Source of the DNA: Pseudomonas sp. Bout1
GTDB lineage: Bacteria > Pseudomonadota > Gammaproteobacteria > Pseudomonadales > Pseudomonadaceae
Reading direction: 5' to 3'
Assembly: GCF_034314165.1 (NCBI RefSeq)
Contig: NZ_JAVIWK010000001.1
Coordinates: 2,929,001 to 2,993,000, forward strand
DNA: 64,000 bases
Positions 37,091 through 44,912 of this stretch are shown here, one piece after another. Each line of letters opens with the position of its first letter. The first letter of the stretch is position 1. The notes beneath the pieces are model-generated. The model had not been told where the DNA came from and searched no databases. It was given only the letters and a program-made list of their open reading frames with translations. The position numbers and the translations under genes are program-made.

Positions 37091-37951
37091 ATGGACAGGG
37101 AATACCCGCAGGGCGAGAAAACCGTCCTGCTCGACCGACAGGGGCAAGGGCCGGTACAGGGGCCGATAACCGACTTTGCATCGCCTCCGCGTTTTGAACA
37201 ATTGGACGACCGGATGATTTACGCCGCCCGATTGCAGGGCGCGGAGCACTTCAACGTTGGCCTGAATAATCTAGTCGCGCCTGCCTGGGAGTTGCTGTCC
37301 GAGGTGGTTCGGCTCAAACGCAGTACCGCTCAGGAAAGCCTGCGGGCACTCAACGAACGGCTGTCATCGGCGATCACGCTTTTCGAGACCCGGGCGCGGC
37401 ATGACGGCGCGCAAAGCAGCGAGGTCATGGCGGCGCGGTATGTGCTGTGCAGTGTGATCGACGAGGCAGTGGTCACAACACCATGGGGCAACCAGAGCGA
37501 TTGGTCGAAGATGAGCCTGCTGAGTAGCTTTCACAATGAAACCTTCGGCGGCGAAAAGTTCTTCCAGTTGCTTGAGCGAATGTCGAGGGACCCTTTCAAG
37601 CACTTGGCGATGCTGGAGTTGATGTACTTGTGCCTGTCACTCGGGTTTGAGGGCAAGTACCGGATCATGGAACGTGGGTTGATGCAGCTTGAACAGGTTC
37701 GGGATGCACTTTACCGGCAGATCCGGCATGTACGCGGTGAACCTCCTCCCGCGTGTGCACCGCCGTCCAGGCCGAGTCAACAGCGCCAGAGGTCGCTGAG
37801 GATGGTGCCGGCATCCTGGGTCGCGATGTTTGTCGTGGCCTGCCTCGTAGGCCTGTATTCGGGGTTTGCCTGGGTACTTGGCGAGCAGCGCGAGACGGCG
37901 CTGCAACCGTATCAATTATTGGCGCCGGATCTTTCCCGGACGCCTCTCTAA
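37091..37951 (+). CDS. tssL: T6SS membrane protein TssL (DotU-type)
   Basis: 286 residues. The cytoplasmic DotU domain (about residues 50-215) has SSEVMAARYVLCSVIDEAVV and PWGNQSDWSKMSLLSSFHNETFGGEKFF. A single C-terminal span (MFVVACLVGLYSGFAWVLG) follows. It is the short form without a peptidoglycan-binding OmpA domain. Pairs with TssM in the inner membrane. Confidence 0.94.
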   Translation: MDREYPQGEKTVLLDRQGQGPVQGPITDFASPPRFEQLDDRMIYAARLQGAEHFNVGLNNLVAPAWELLSEVVRLKRSTAQESLRALNERLSSAITLFETRARHDGAQSSEVMAARYVLCSVIDEAVVTTPWGNQSDWSKMSLLSSFHNETFGGEKFFQLLERMSRDPFKHLAMLELMYLCLSLGFEGKYRIMERGLMQLEQVRDALYRQIRHVRGEPPPACAPPSRPSQQRQRSLRMVPASWVAMFVVACLVGLYSGFAWVLGEQRETALQPYQLLAPDLSRTPL

Positions 37952-37967
37952 TCGCAGGGAGCAACTC

Positions 37968-40900
37968 ATGAGCGCATTCTTCAGGAGCGCGGGCGCCGTG
38001 CTGGGCAGGATTTGGGTCTGGAGCCTGTTGCTGGTACTGGCGGTCGCGATGGTGGTGTGGTTCGTCGGGCCCTTGCTGGCCGTCGACGATTATCGATTCT
38101 GGCAAGCGGCGGCGGCGCGCTTGTTAACGATCAGCGGTCTGTTTTTGGCGTGGGGCCTGGCAATGGTCTATGCCAATTGGCGCAGCATCGTCCGGCAAGG
38201 AACCGTTGACCCTGTTGAGCGGCGTCCGCGCAAAGGGCGGGTGGAAAACGAGCAGCGGTATCTGCGCGGCCGTTTCAAGGACGCCCTGCACACCCTGAAG
38301 AACTCGGGGATTTATGGCGAACGAAGCACGCGTTGGCGCAATGCTTTGCCGTGGTACGTGCTGATTGGCAAGGCCGGTAGCGGCAAGTCGCGAATGTTGG
38401 CAGCCAGTGGTTTGCAACTGCTTCAGGACCGGGACGAGCCGAAGGCGACGACCGGCGGCGGTGGCACGCGCTGTTGTGATTGGCATTTCGCCGAAGACGG
38501 CGTGTTGCTTGATACGGCTGGCCGCTACCTCACCCAGCCTGACGGCCTGGTGGATGGCGCGGGTTGGTCGCGGCTGTTGGGGCTGCTCAAGGCACGGCAC
38601 CGCGCACGCCCGCTCAATGGTGTGGTGGTGGCCCTGTCGATGGATACATTGCTCCACGGCAACGAGCGTGATCTGGAAAGTGATGCGCTGGCAGTCCAGA
38701 GTCGACTGCAGGAAATTCAACAGACGTTGCACGTAGACCTGCCGATTTACCTGGTAGTGACCCAGGCCGACCGTTTGCATGGATTTGCCGAGTTCTTCGA
38801 CCGGCCGCTGGGAGAGGGGAATGACGCGGTGCTTGGCGAATATATCGCCCCAGGCAAGGGCGGCCTTGAAGTTGCCCAGGTACGCCAGGCGTTTGAGGCG
38901 CTGCTTCAGCGCTTGAGCGGTGAACTTGTGCAGCGCCTGCACCAGGAGCGCAACAGCGACTTGCGCGGCCGAATGCTCGACTTTCCTCACCAGGCGGCCC
39001 GAATTGGCGAGCGCCTGAGCCTGTACATCGACGTTGCGTTCTGCGGCCCGCGTTATCAGCGGGCCAATGGATTTCGTGGTTTCTACTTCACCAGTGCGCA
39101 AGGTGATCCGCAGGCGCTTGAACCGCGCTCGCACTTTATCCAGGGCTTGTTTAGCCGGGTGATTCTGGCACAAGCCGATCTGGCGGGCCTTGATGATCTG
39201 GAGCGCCGGCGGATTCGCTGGCGCCAGGGTTTGCTGACCCTGAGCGCACTCGTGGTGGTCGGGGCGGCGGGCTGGCTTTGGACCCACAGCTACTCTTCCA
39301 ATCACCAGCGCCTGGAGCAAGTCCAGAACCTGATGCGACAGCCTGCGCCCATGCTGCCAGGCTCGGACGCTACCCTGGCGCTCCTGCCGCTGCTGGACAG
39401 CCGCCTGGCGGCCACGCGGGTGTTCCCAGCAGAGGGCGAGGCCGGCCTGCTTGAACGCGTGGGGTTGTATCAAGGCACTCTCAGCCGCCCGGTGCTGGAA
39501 CAGGCCTACGAGCAGGCCCTGGGCCAGTTGCTGCTGTCCCAGGTCAGTGAGGCGCTGCAAGAGCAGGTTCGCAGCAGCCTGGAAGACCGCGAGCGGCTGC
39601 TGGACAATCTTCGTGCGTACCTGATGCTTAACCTGCGCGAGCGCCGGGATGTCGGCTGGTTGCGCGAGCGGATGGCGGGGCATTGGTCTCTACGGTTTGC
39701 CGGTGAGCCTTCTGTGCAAAGTCGCTTGAATGAACATTTCGCGCGATTGCTTGAACAGCCGTTCGTGCAGCCGCTCAATGACGATTTGGTGGCCCATGCG
39801 CGCCATGTATTGCGGGGCGAGTCGCTGGTCGATGTGGTGTACCGCGTGCTGCGCGAACAAGCCCGCGGCCTTGAACCTTTGCGCCTTGCGCAGGGGCAGG
39901 TGTTTGCGAGTGGCGACCCCTCCATTCCAGGTTTCTATACCCGCAACTACCTGCGCCATTTCGAGGAGCAGGGCGCGCGTCTGGTAAACACCATAGTCCA
40001 GGACAATTGGGTGTTGGGTGAAGGCTCCGACCTGAGCACCATGGACCTGCAACGATTGATGGTAGAACTCGAGCAACGCTACTTTAGCGAGTATGCCAAT
40101 GCCTGGGGCGAGGCGATTGGCCGGATTCGCCTGCGCGAGATTGATAACTCCAGGAAAGGCGCCGAGCAGCTCGCCAGCTTGACGTCAGCCCAATCACCGT
40201 TGTTGCAGTTGCTGCAGCAGGTTCGTGACAACACGCGCCTGCCATCGGCCAATGAACGCCTGGATGACCTTACTGCCAAACTGCCAGGCCCTGCGGCAGA
40301 GTGGGGGCAGGTAGCGCAGACCGCCACCGTCGGTGTTCGAGGCACCTTGGCCAGCATGTTGCCCGACACGGCCCGACGTGCAATGCAACGTCGCTTCGAG
40401 CCCCTGCATCAGTTGCTGGACGCCCAGCAGAACCCGGGCACCGAGTTGACCCAGGTGCTGCAGGTACTCAACGATCTGCACCTGCAATTGGCGACCTTGA
40501 ATCGTGAAGGCTCGCCGGAGCCGGCCGCCTTTGAGATGGTAAAGCGGCGAATCCAGGGTCAGCAGGATGCGCTGGGTAACCTGCGTAATGTTGCTGCACG
40601 CCTGCCGCTGCCACTGGCGGGCTGGTTTGAAAGCCTGGCCGATGAACATTGGCGCCGCCTGCTCGAGCAAGCCTATCGTCATGTAAACCAGCGTTATCAG
40701 AGCGAGGTGTATGGTTTTTACGCCAAGGCAATCAAGCAACGTTTTCCGTTCAATGCCCACGCGAGCAGCGACGTTTCCCTCAACGACTTTCAGGAGTTCT
40801 TCAAGACAGATGGGGTGATGGCGCGTTTTTTTGACAGCTACTTGAGGCCGTTTGTCAGCGGTGACGGCGGTCGCTACCGGCTGCGCAGCCTGGATGGCCG

Positions 40901-41381
40901 CAGCTTGCCGATGTCCCGGGCATTGCTCGACCAGCAAGCGAAGGTGCAACTGATCCGGCGCGGCTTTTTTGCAGATGAATCGGGTGACTTGCAGGTTCGG
41001 TTTACGCTCGCACCCTACAGCCTCGACTCGGCAGTGAGTCGTGCGGTCTTGCGCCTGGGTGGGCAGCAGATGGAGTACCGGCACGGGCCGATTGTGCCCA
41101 TGGCTATGCAATGGCCAATCGAGGCTGAAAATGGTCGCAGCAGTCTGGTGCTGGAACGGGGCGGCGAGCGGGCGTTGGGGCTTGAGAAAAATGCCGGGGC
41201 CTGGTCGATGTTCCGTTTGTTCGACCTGATGCAAAGCGAACCCTCCAGCGGGCAGGATGTGCTGATCCTCAAGGCCGACCTTGCGGGCTTGCGCGCCAAC
41301 TACCTGCTGACCAGCCGGCGCACACCCAACCCGTTCCAGATAGCGCAGTGGCGAACCTTCCGCCTGCCGGAGCAGTTGTGA
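37968..41381 (+). CDS. tssM: T6SS membrane protein TssM (IcmF)
   Basis: 1137 residues. Two N-terminal spans (WVWSLLLVLAVAMVVWFVG and LTISGLFLAWGLAMVY), a cytoplasmic domain with Walker A GKAGSGKS, a third span (LLTLSALVVVGAAGWLW) and a large periplasmic part that contacts TssJ. Starts at ATG 37968 with CAGGGAG upstream; the longer frame runs back into tssL. Stop overlaps the phosphatase start by 4 bp. Confidence 0.95.
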   Translation: MSAFFRSAGAVLGRIWVWSLLLVLAVAMVVWFVGPLLAVDDYRFWQAAAARLLTISGLFLAWGLAMVYANWRSIVRQGTVDPVERRPRKGRVENEQRYLRGRFKDALHTLKNSGIYGERSTRWRNALPWYVLIGKAGSGKSRMLAASGLQLLQDRDEPKATTGGGGTRCCDWHFAEDGVLLDTAGRYLTQPDGLVDGAGWSRLLGLLKARHRARPLNGVVVALSMDTLLHGNERDLESDALAVQSRLQEIQQTLHVDLPIYLVVTQADRLHGFAEFFDRPLGEGNDAVLGEYIAPGKGGLEVAQVRQAFEALLQRLSGELVQRLHQERNSDLRGRMLDFPHQAARIGERLSLYIDVAFCGPRYQRANGFRGFYFTSAQGDPQALEPRSHFIQGLFSRVILAQADLAGLDDLERRRIRWRQGLLTLSALVVVGAAGWLWTHSYSSNHQRLEQVQNLMRQPAPMLPGSDATLALLPLLDSRLAATRVFPAEGEAGLLERVGLYQGTLSRPVLEQAYEQALGQLLLSQVSEALQEQVRSSLEDRERLLDNLRAYLMLNLRERRDVGWLRERMAGHWSLRFAGEPSVQSRLNEHFARLLEQPFVQPLNDDLVAHARHVLRGESLVDVVYRVLREQARGLEPLRLAQGQVFASGDPSIPGFYTRNYLRHFEEQGARLVNTIVQDNWVLGEGSDLSTMDLQRLMVELEQRYFSEYANAWGEAIGRIRLREIDNSRKGAEQLASLTSAQSPLLQLLQQVRDNTRLPSANERLDDLTAKLPGPAAEWGQVAQTATVGVRGTLASMLPDTARRAMQRRFEPLHQLLDAQQNPGTELTQVLQVLNDLHLQLATLNREGSPEPAAFEMVKRRIQGQQDALGNLRNVAARLPLPLAGWFESLADEHWRRLLEQAYRHVNQRYQSEVYGFYAKAIKQRFPFNAHASSDVSLNDFQEFFKTDGVMARFFDSYLRPFVSGDGGRYRLRSLDGRSLPMSRALLDQQAKVQLIRRGFFADESGDLQVRFTLAPYSLDSAVSRAVLRLGGQQMEYRHGPIVPMAMQWPIEAENGRSSLVLERGGERALGLEKNAGAWSMFRLFDLMQSEPSSGQDVLILKADLAGLRANYLLTSRRTPNPFQIAQWRTFRLPEQL

Positions 41382-42106
41382 GCCAACCTCTCGATCGCTG
41401 GCATAGCGCTGGCCGTACGGACCGTGGAAAGGTCCGCTTGCGCAACGAGGATGCCTTTCTCAATTGCCCCCGCAAAGGTTACTGGGCCGTGGCAGACGGG
41501 ATGGGCGGGCATCAGGCGGGGGATATTGCCAGCCAACTGGTGGTCGATAGCCTGGCGTTGCTGCCTGGCCAGGGCTGCCTGGACGAGCGTATCGAGGCGA
41601 CTCGCCGTTGCCTGCAATGGCTCAACCGGCGGCTGGGCGAGGAGTTGACGTTGGCCAGCCATGGAGCCGGCTGCACAATGGGGAGCACCGTCGTGGCGTT
41701 GCTGCTTGAGGGCGATCGCGCCGCTTGTGTCTGGGCGGGTGACAGTCGTTGCTACCTGTGGCGCGGGCAGACGTTGTACCAGCTGTCGCGGGACCATTCG
41801 CTGTTTGAGCAATTGATTGATCAGCGGGTGAGCCTCGCCCAGGCCAGGGCTCATCCAGAGGCACGGGCGCTGACACGCGCCATTGGCTCCAGGGCCCCGT
41901 TGACTCCGCAAGTATTGGAACTCAAGACGTTGGCGGGGGACGTCTTTCTGTTGTGCAGCGATGGCCTGTACCAGGCGCTTACCCATGGCGAAATGGGAGA
42001 CGCCTTGAGCCTGGGGGAGCCTCGGTGTGTCCTGGATCGACTGTTCGCAGGTGTATTGCGCGGTGCCGCCCGCGACAACCTGACTGCTGTGGTGGTGCAG
42101 TCATGA
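41378..42106 (+). CDS. stp: PP2C-type Ser/Thr phosphatase (Stp) of the T6SS
   Basis: 242 residues. PP2C metal motifs: VRLRNEDAF, VADGMGGHQAGDIAS, WAGDSRCYLWR, LLCSDGL and ARDNLTAVVV. It reverses phosphorylation by the adjacent kinase, with Fha the expected substrate. I start at GTG 41378 inside the tssM stop, with GGAG five bases upstream; the longer frame begins in tssM. Matches stp1 (PA1670). Confidence 0.93.
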   Translation: MSQPLDRWHSAGRTDRGKVRLRNEDAFLNCPRKGYWAVADGMGGHQAGDIASQLVVDSLALLPGQGCLDERIEATRRCLQWLNRRLGEELTLASHGAGCTMGSTVVALLLEGDRAACVWAGDSRCYLWRGQTLYQLSRDHSLFEQLIDQRVSLAQARAHPEARALTRAIGSRAPLTPQVLELKTLAGDVFLLCSDGLYQALTHGEMGDALSLGEPRCVLDRLFAGVLRGAARDNLTAVVVQS

Positions 42107-43002
42107 GCGATGACGCGGCGTCCAGTGCTGCTGTGACCCGCTTTGCCTTTGCCAAGGCGCTGGCAACCCCGCCGCGCGATGTGACACCTGCCTTGTTGGC
42201 CGGGCGATACCGTATCGAGCGCGTATTGGGTGCGGGCGGCATGGGCGTGGTCTATCGCGCGCGGGACCTTTTGCACGAACAGTTTGGCGAGCCACGTTCC
42301 AGCGTGGCGATCAAGGTGGCGGGTGAAGCCATTCGCGAGTGTGCCGACGCCCATGTATTGCTCTACAGCGAGTTCGCCCTGACACGCACCCTTCGGCATG
42401 AACAGGTGGTACGTGTGTTTTCGTTTGACGTGGACGCTCCCAGCCAGCTCGCTTTCTTCACCATGGAACTGCTGCAGGGCATGCCCCTGGATCGGCTGCT
42501 GCTGGAGTGCCCCTGCGGCTTGCCGTGGCGGGAGTTGCAATGGATCGCTGTGCAATTGCTGGACGCCCTGCGCCATAGCCATCAGCAGGGTGTGCTGCAT
42601 GGCGATGTAAAACCCGGCAATGTCATGGTGGGCGATGACGGGGTGCGCCTGTTTGATTTTGGTTTGGGCCAGGTTTCAGGGCCGGTTGGCGCGGGTACGG
42701 CGGCGTTGAATCGCAGTCGTTTCAATGCCTGGACCCCAGCGTACGCCGCGCCGGAGTTGCTGGCCGGCGGTTCGCTTTCGGCCAGCGCCGAGCTGTACGC
42801 AGTGGCGTGTGTGCTTTACGAACTGGCACATGGACGACGCCAACCCGGTGGGAGGCCGCCCCGGCCGCGGCAATTGCCCCGCCGTTGTTGGCCGGCACTG
42901 CGCACGGCTATGGCGATCGACCCTGAACGCAGGACCATCACCCTTGATGAATTACATGAGGTATTCAGCGATACCCGCCAGGGCTTGAACCGCTGGTTCT
43001 AA
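42103..43002 (+). CDS. stk: Ser/Thr protein kinase (Stk) of the T6SS
   Basis: 299 residues. Kinase landmarks: glycine loop GAGGMGVVY, VAIKVA (Lys near 70), HGDVKPGN in place of HRD, and DFGLGQ. It lacks the membrane span and periplasmic domain of PpkA, so it is a soluble kinase like Stk1 (PA1671). ATGA overlap with stp gives a balanced kinase/phosphatase pair. The last four bases overlap the convergent gene at 42999. Confidence 0.93.
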   Translation: MSDDAASSAAVTRFAFAKALATPPRDVTPALLAGRYRIERVLGAGGMGVVYRARDLLHEQFGEPRSSVAIKVAGEAIRECADAHVLLYSEFALTRTLRHEQVVRVFSFDVDAPSQLAFFTMELLQGMPLDRLLLECPCGLPWRELQWIAVQLLDALRHSHQQGVLHGDVKPGNVMVGDDGVRLFDFGLGQVSGPVGAGTAALNRSRFNAWTPAYAAPELLAGGSLSASAELYAVACVLYELAHGRRQPGGRPPRPRQLPRRCWPALRTAMAIDPERRTITLDELHEVFSDTRQGLNRWF

Positions 43003-43328
43003 CCCGGAAAATCATGCAGCTGACAATATTCCACCCAACTCAGGCCGGCCATTTGTGCCACTTCCCTGTGCACCTCAAGGCGTTTGGCCTCGAATTCCTC
43101 CGGGGACTGCGCCGTCAATTTAAGCGTCAGCTCCCACGCAAACAGGCCCTGCTGCTCGGCTTCGGCCTCGAAGGCTTCATGCAAGCGCTCGGCGCGGTAC
43201 TGCTCGAGTGTTTCACCCTTGGCCTGGGCGGCCAGGGGGTTCAATGTATTCAGCTCTGCGGCCAGGGCCGGGTGCTCGCTCAGGAATCTGTCCAGGGCTC
43301 GCTGGTGGTTTTCGCCGGGTTGGGACAA
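42999..43328 (-). CDS. Small conserved protein, possibly DUF6388
   Basis: 109 residues, Glu/Ala-rich and soluble: ALDRFLSEHPALAAELNTLN, AAQAKGETLEQYRAERL and a C-terminal SWVEYCQLHDFPG. I think it is the short DUF6388 group of Pseudomonas but cannot check this. Convergent with the T6SS kinase gene, which it overlaps by four bases. Function unknown. Confidence 0.65.
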   Translation of the reverse strand: MSQPGENHQRALDRFLSEHPALAAELNTLNPLAAQAKGETLEQYRAERLHEAFEAEAEQQGLFAWELTLKLTAQSPEEFEAKRLEVHREVAQMAGLSWVEYCQLHDFPG

Positions 43329-43344
43329 AGGTTTACTCCACGTG

Positions 43345-44661
43345 TCAGTCTTGTTTGTTGATTAAAAAGGCCGCCATCGCCGCATACGCCGGCAACGTCA
43401 CGCCATCATTGGCCGCATTGCCCGCCACAGGATGGGAGGCGTAACGCACGATCACCATTTCAGCCTTGGGGTCGATGTAGATGCTCTGGCCATGCACCCC
43501 ACGCGCCATGAACGCACCGTCGGGATTGTGGGTCACCCACCACATGCTGCGATAGCTCCAGCCCTTCAACTGGTTGTAGCCAGCCTGGGCGAATGCCTGT
43601 TTGTCGCCGCCTTGGCGAATATCCGTCACCACGCTTTCAGGCACGATCTGCTGGCCATTGAAACGCCCGCCGTTGCGCAGCATTTCAGCAAACCGGGCAA
43701 GGTCGCGCAGCCCGGTGTTCAGGCCGCCACCGGCGAACGGTGTGCCGACGGAGTCGACGGTGAAGTAGGCGTCCTGTTCGGTGCCGAGCCGGCTCCAGAT
43801 GCGTTCGCTGAGCAGTTGTGCGACGTTGCGCCCGGTCGCGCGGGCGATCACCCAGCCCAGTACGTCGGTGTTGACGGTCTTGTAGCCGAAGGCACGACCA
43901 TGTTCGCCCTGTTGTTTTACGGTTTGCAGGAATTCGTAGTAGCTGCGCGGCCCGGTGTAATCCTTGGGTTTGGGCAGCGGGTTGCCCGCTTGGGCGTGGG
44001 CCCAGACTTCGGCTGTTGGGTCGGCATAATCTTCGCTGTAGTCCAGGGCCGTGGTCATGTCCAGCACCTGGCGCAGGGTGGCGCTGCCGAAGGCTGCGCG
44101 GCCGAGTTCGGGCACGTAGTCGACGATCTTTTTCTGTGGGTCGAGGGTGCCATCGGCCACCAGCATCGCGCCGAGGGTGCCGATCACCGACTTGGTAACC
44201 GACATGGCCGCGTGTTGCCCGTCGTCCTTGAGCACCCCGAAGTAACGCTCATACACCACCGTGCCGCGATGCATCACCACGATGCCATCGGTGTAGGTGG
44301 CGTCCAGGGTCTGGCGCCAGGTCAGTGGCTGGGTGGCACCCACGGGTTGCACGGAGATTGCATCGAGTCCCTGATCAAGTTTGCGCGGCAGTACCAACGG
44401 CGCACCCAGGCCTCGGGAGACGTTCACTGTGGGCATTAGTTGGCGAAAGTTGGCGACACTCCAGCGCATGGCCGGGAAGCGGAAATAGCTACCGTCTTCA
44501 AAGCGCAGGGTGCGGTCTGCCGGCGGCGGCGCGCCGACCATCCACTGTAACGTGGCCGGGTCGCTGGCTTGGGCATCCGGGAACGTTGCGCCGGCGGCAC
44601 TGGCCAATGGGCTGGCCAGGCCAAGCAGCGCGCAGGCCATCAGGGGGGAGAATCGCAGCAT
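43345..44661 (-). CDS. Secreted serine hydrolase of the beta-lactamase/EstB-NylB family
   Basis: 438 residues with a signal peptide (LRFSPLMACALLGLASPLASA). The active-site SVTK (Ser near 155) sits in AAMSVTKSVIG; downstream are YKTVNTDVLG and HGQSIYIDP. This is the penicillin-binding-protein fold shared by class C beta-lactamases, esterases and 6-aminohexanoate-dimer hydrolases; the length and absence of a clear KTG box favour an esterase/amidase over a true beta-lactamase. Start at the ATG of MLRFSP; the longer frame adds 25 residues of non-signal text. Substrate unknown. Confidence 0.85.
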   Translation of the reverse strand: MLRFSPLMACALLGLASPLASAAGATFPDAQASDPATLQWMVGAPPPADRTLRFEDGSYFRFPAMRWSVANFRQLMPTVNVSRGLGAPLVLPRKLDQGLDAISVQPVGATQPLTWRQTLDATYTDGIVVMHRGTVVYERYFGVLKDDGQHAAMSVTKSVIGTLGAMLVADGTLDPQKKIVDYVPELGRAAFGSATLRQVLDMTTALDYSEDYADPTAEVWAHAQAGNPLPKPKDYTGPRSYYEFLQTVKQQGEHGRAFGYKTVNTDVLGWVIARATGRNVAQLLSERIWSRLGTEQDAYFTVDSVGTPFAGGGLNTGLRDLARFAEMLRNGGRFNGQQIVPESVVTDIRQGGDKQAFAQAGYNQLKGWSYRSMWWVTHNPDGAFMARGVHGQSIYIDPKAEMVIVRYASHPVAGNAANDGVTLPAYAAMAAFLINKQD

Positions 44662-44869
44662 CGGTCGAGTCCGTTCGAAGAGAGCGTCGCTTTTTACGAC
44701 AACAAGTGCGCCAAAGGATGGGCCAACCCGAACCAATCGACAAGCAGCAGGCCCACACGGTGATTCTGAATAATTGCACCCGCGGCTGCAAAAGCCTTTC
44801 GCTCGCGGTAGTAGGACGTGTAGCGTTACCCCCGGCGATAAGGGCTACGGCCAGGTGTTATTTTGCGAC

Positions 44870-44883
44870 CCCTGGCACCAGGG
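44870..44883. promoter_or_regulatory. Palindrome upstream of the EIIC-EAL gene
   Basis: CCCTGG-CA-CCAGGG is a perfect 6-2-6 palindrome about 30 bp before the EIIC-EAL start codon, in the 251-bp gap shared with the divergent serine hydrolase. It could be an operator or a small hairpin; nothing else distinctive is seen in the gap. Confidence 0.35.
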
Positions 44884-44912
44884 ATCGAGCGCGATGTGCA
44901 GAGGGACAGGTG

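Noticed and set aside
38124..39683. 519-codon open frame on the minus strand inside tssM
   Set aside because: Antisense to the Walker A and central part of tssM; no ribosome site or domain seen.
42103..43002. PpkA-type transmembrane kinase
   Set aside because: No membrane span or periplasmic domain is present; Stk1-type is the better match.
43345..44661. True class C beta-lactamase
   Set aside because: SVTK and a Tyr motif are present but the KTG region is not clear and the protein is longer; esterase/amidase is more likely.
44325..44912. Upstream extension of the EIIC-EAL frame by 196 codons
   Set aside because: It is antisense to the serine hydrolase over most of its length, lacks family sequence and has a worse start than ATG 44913.
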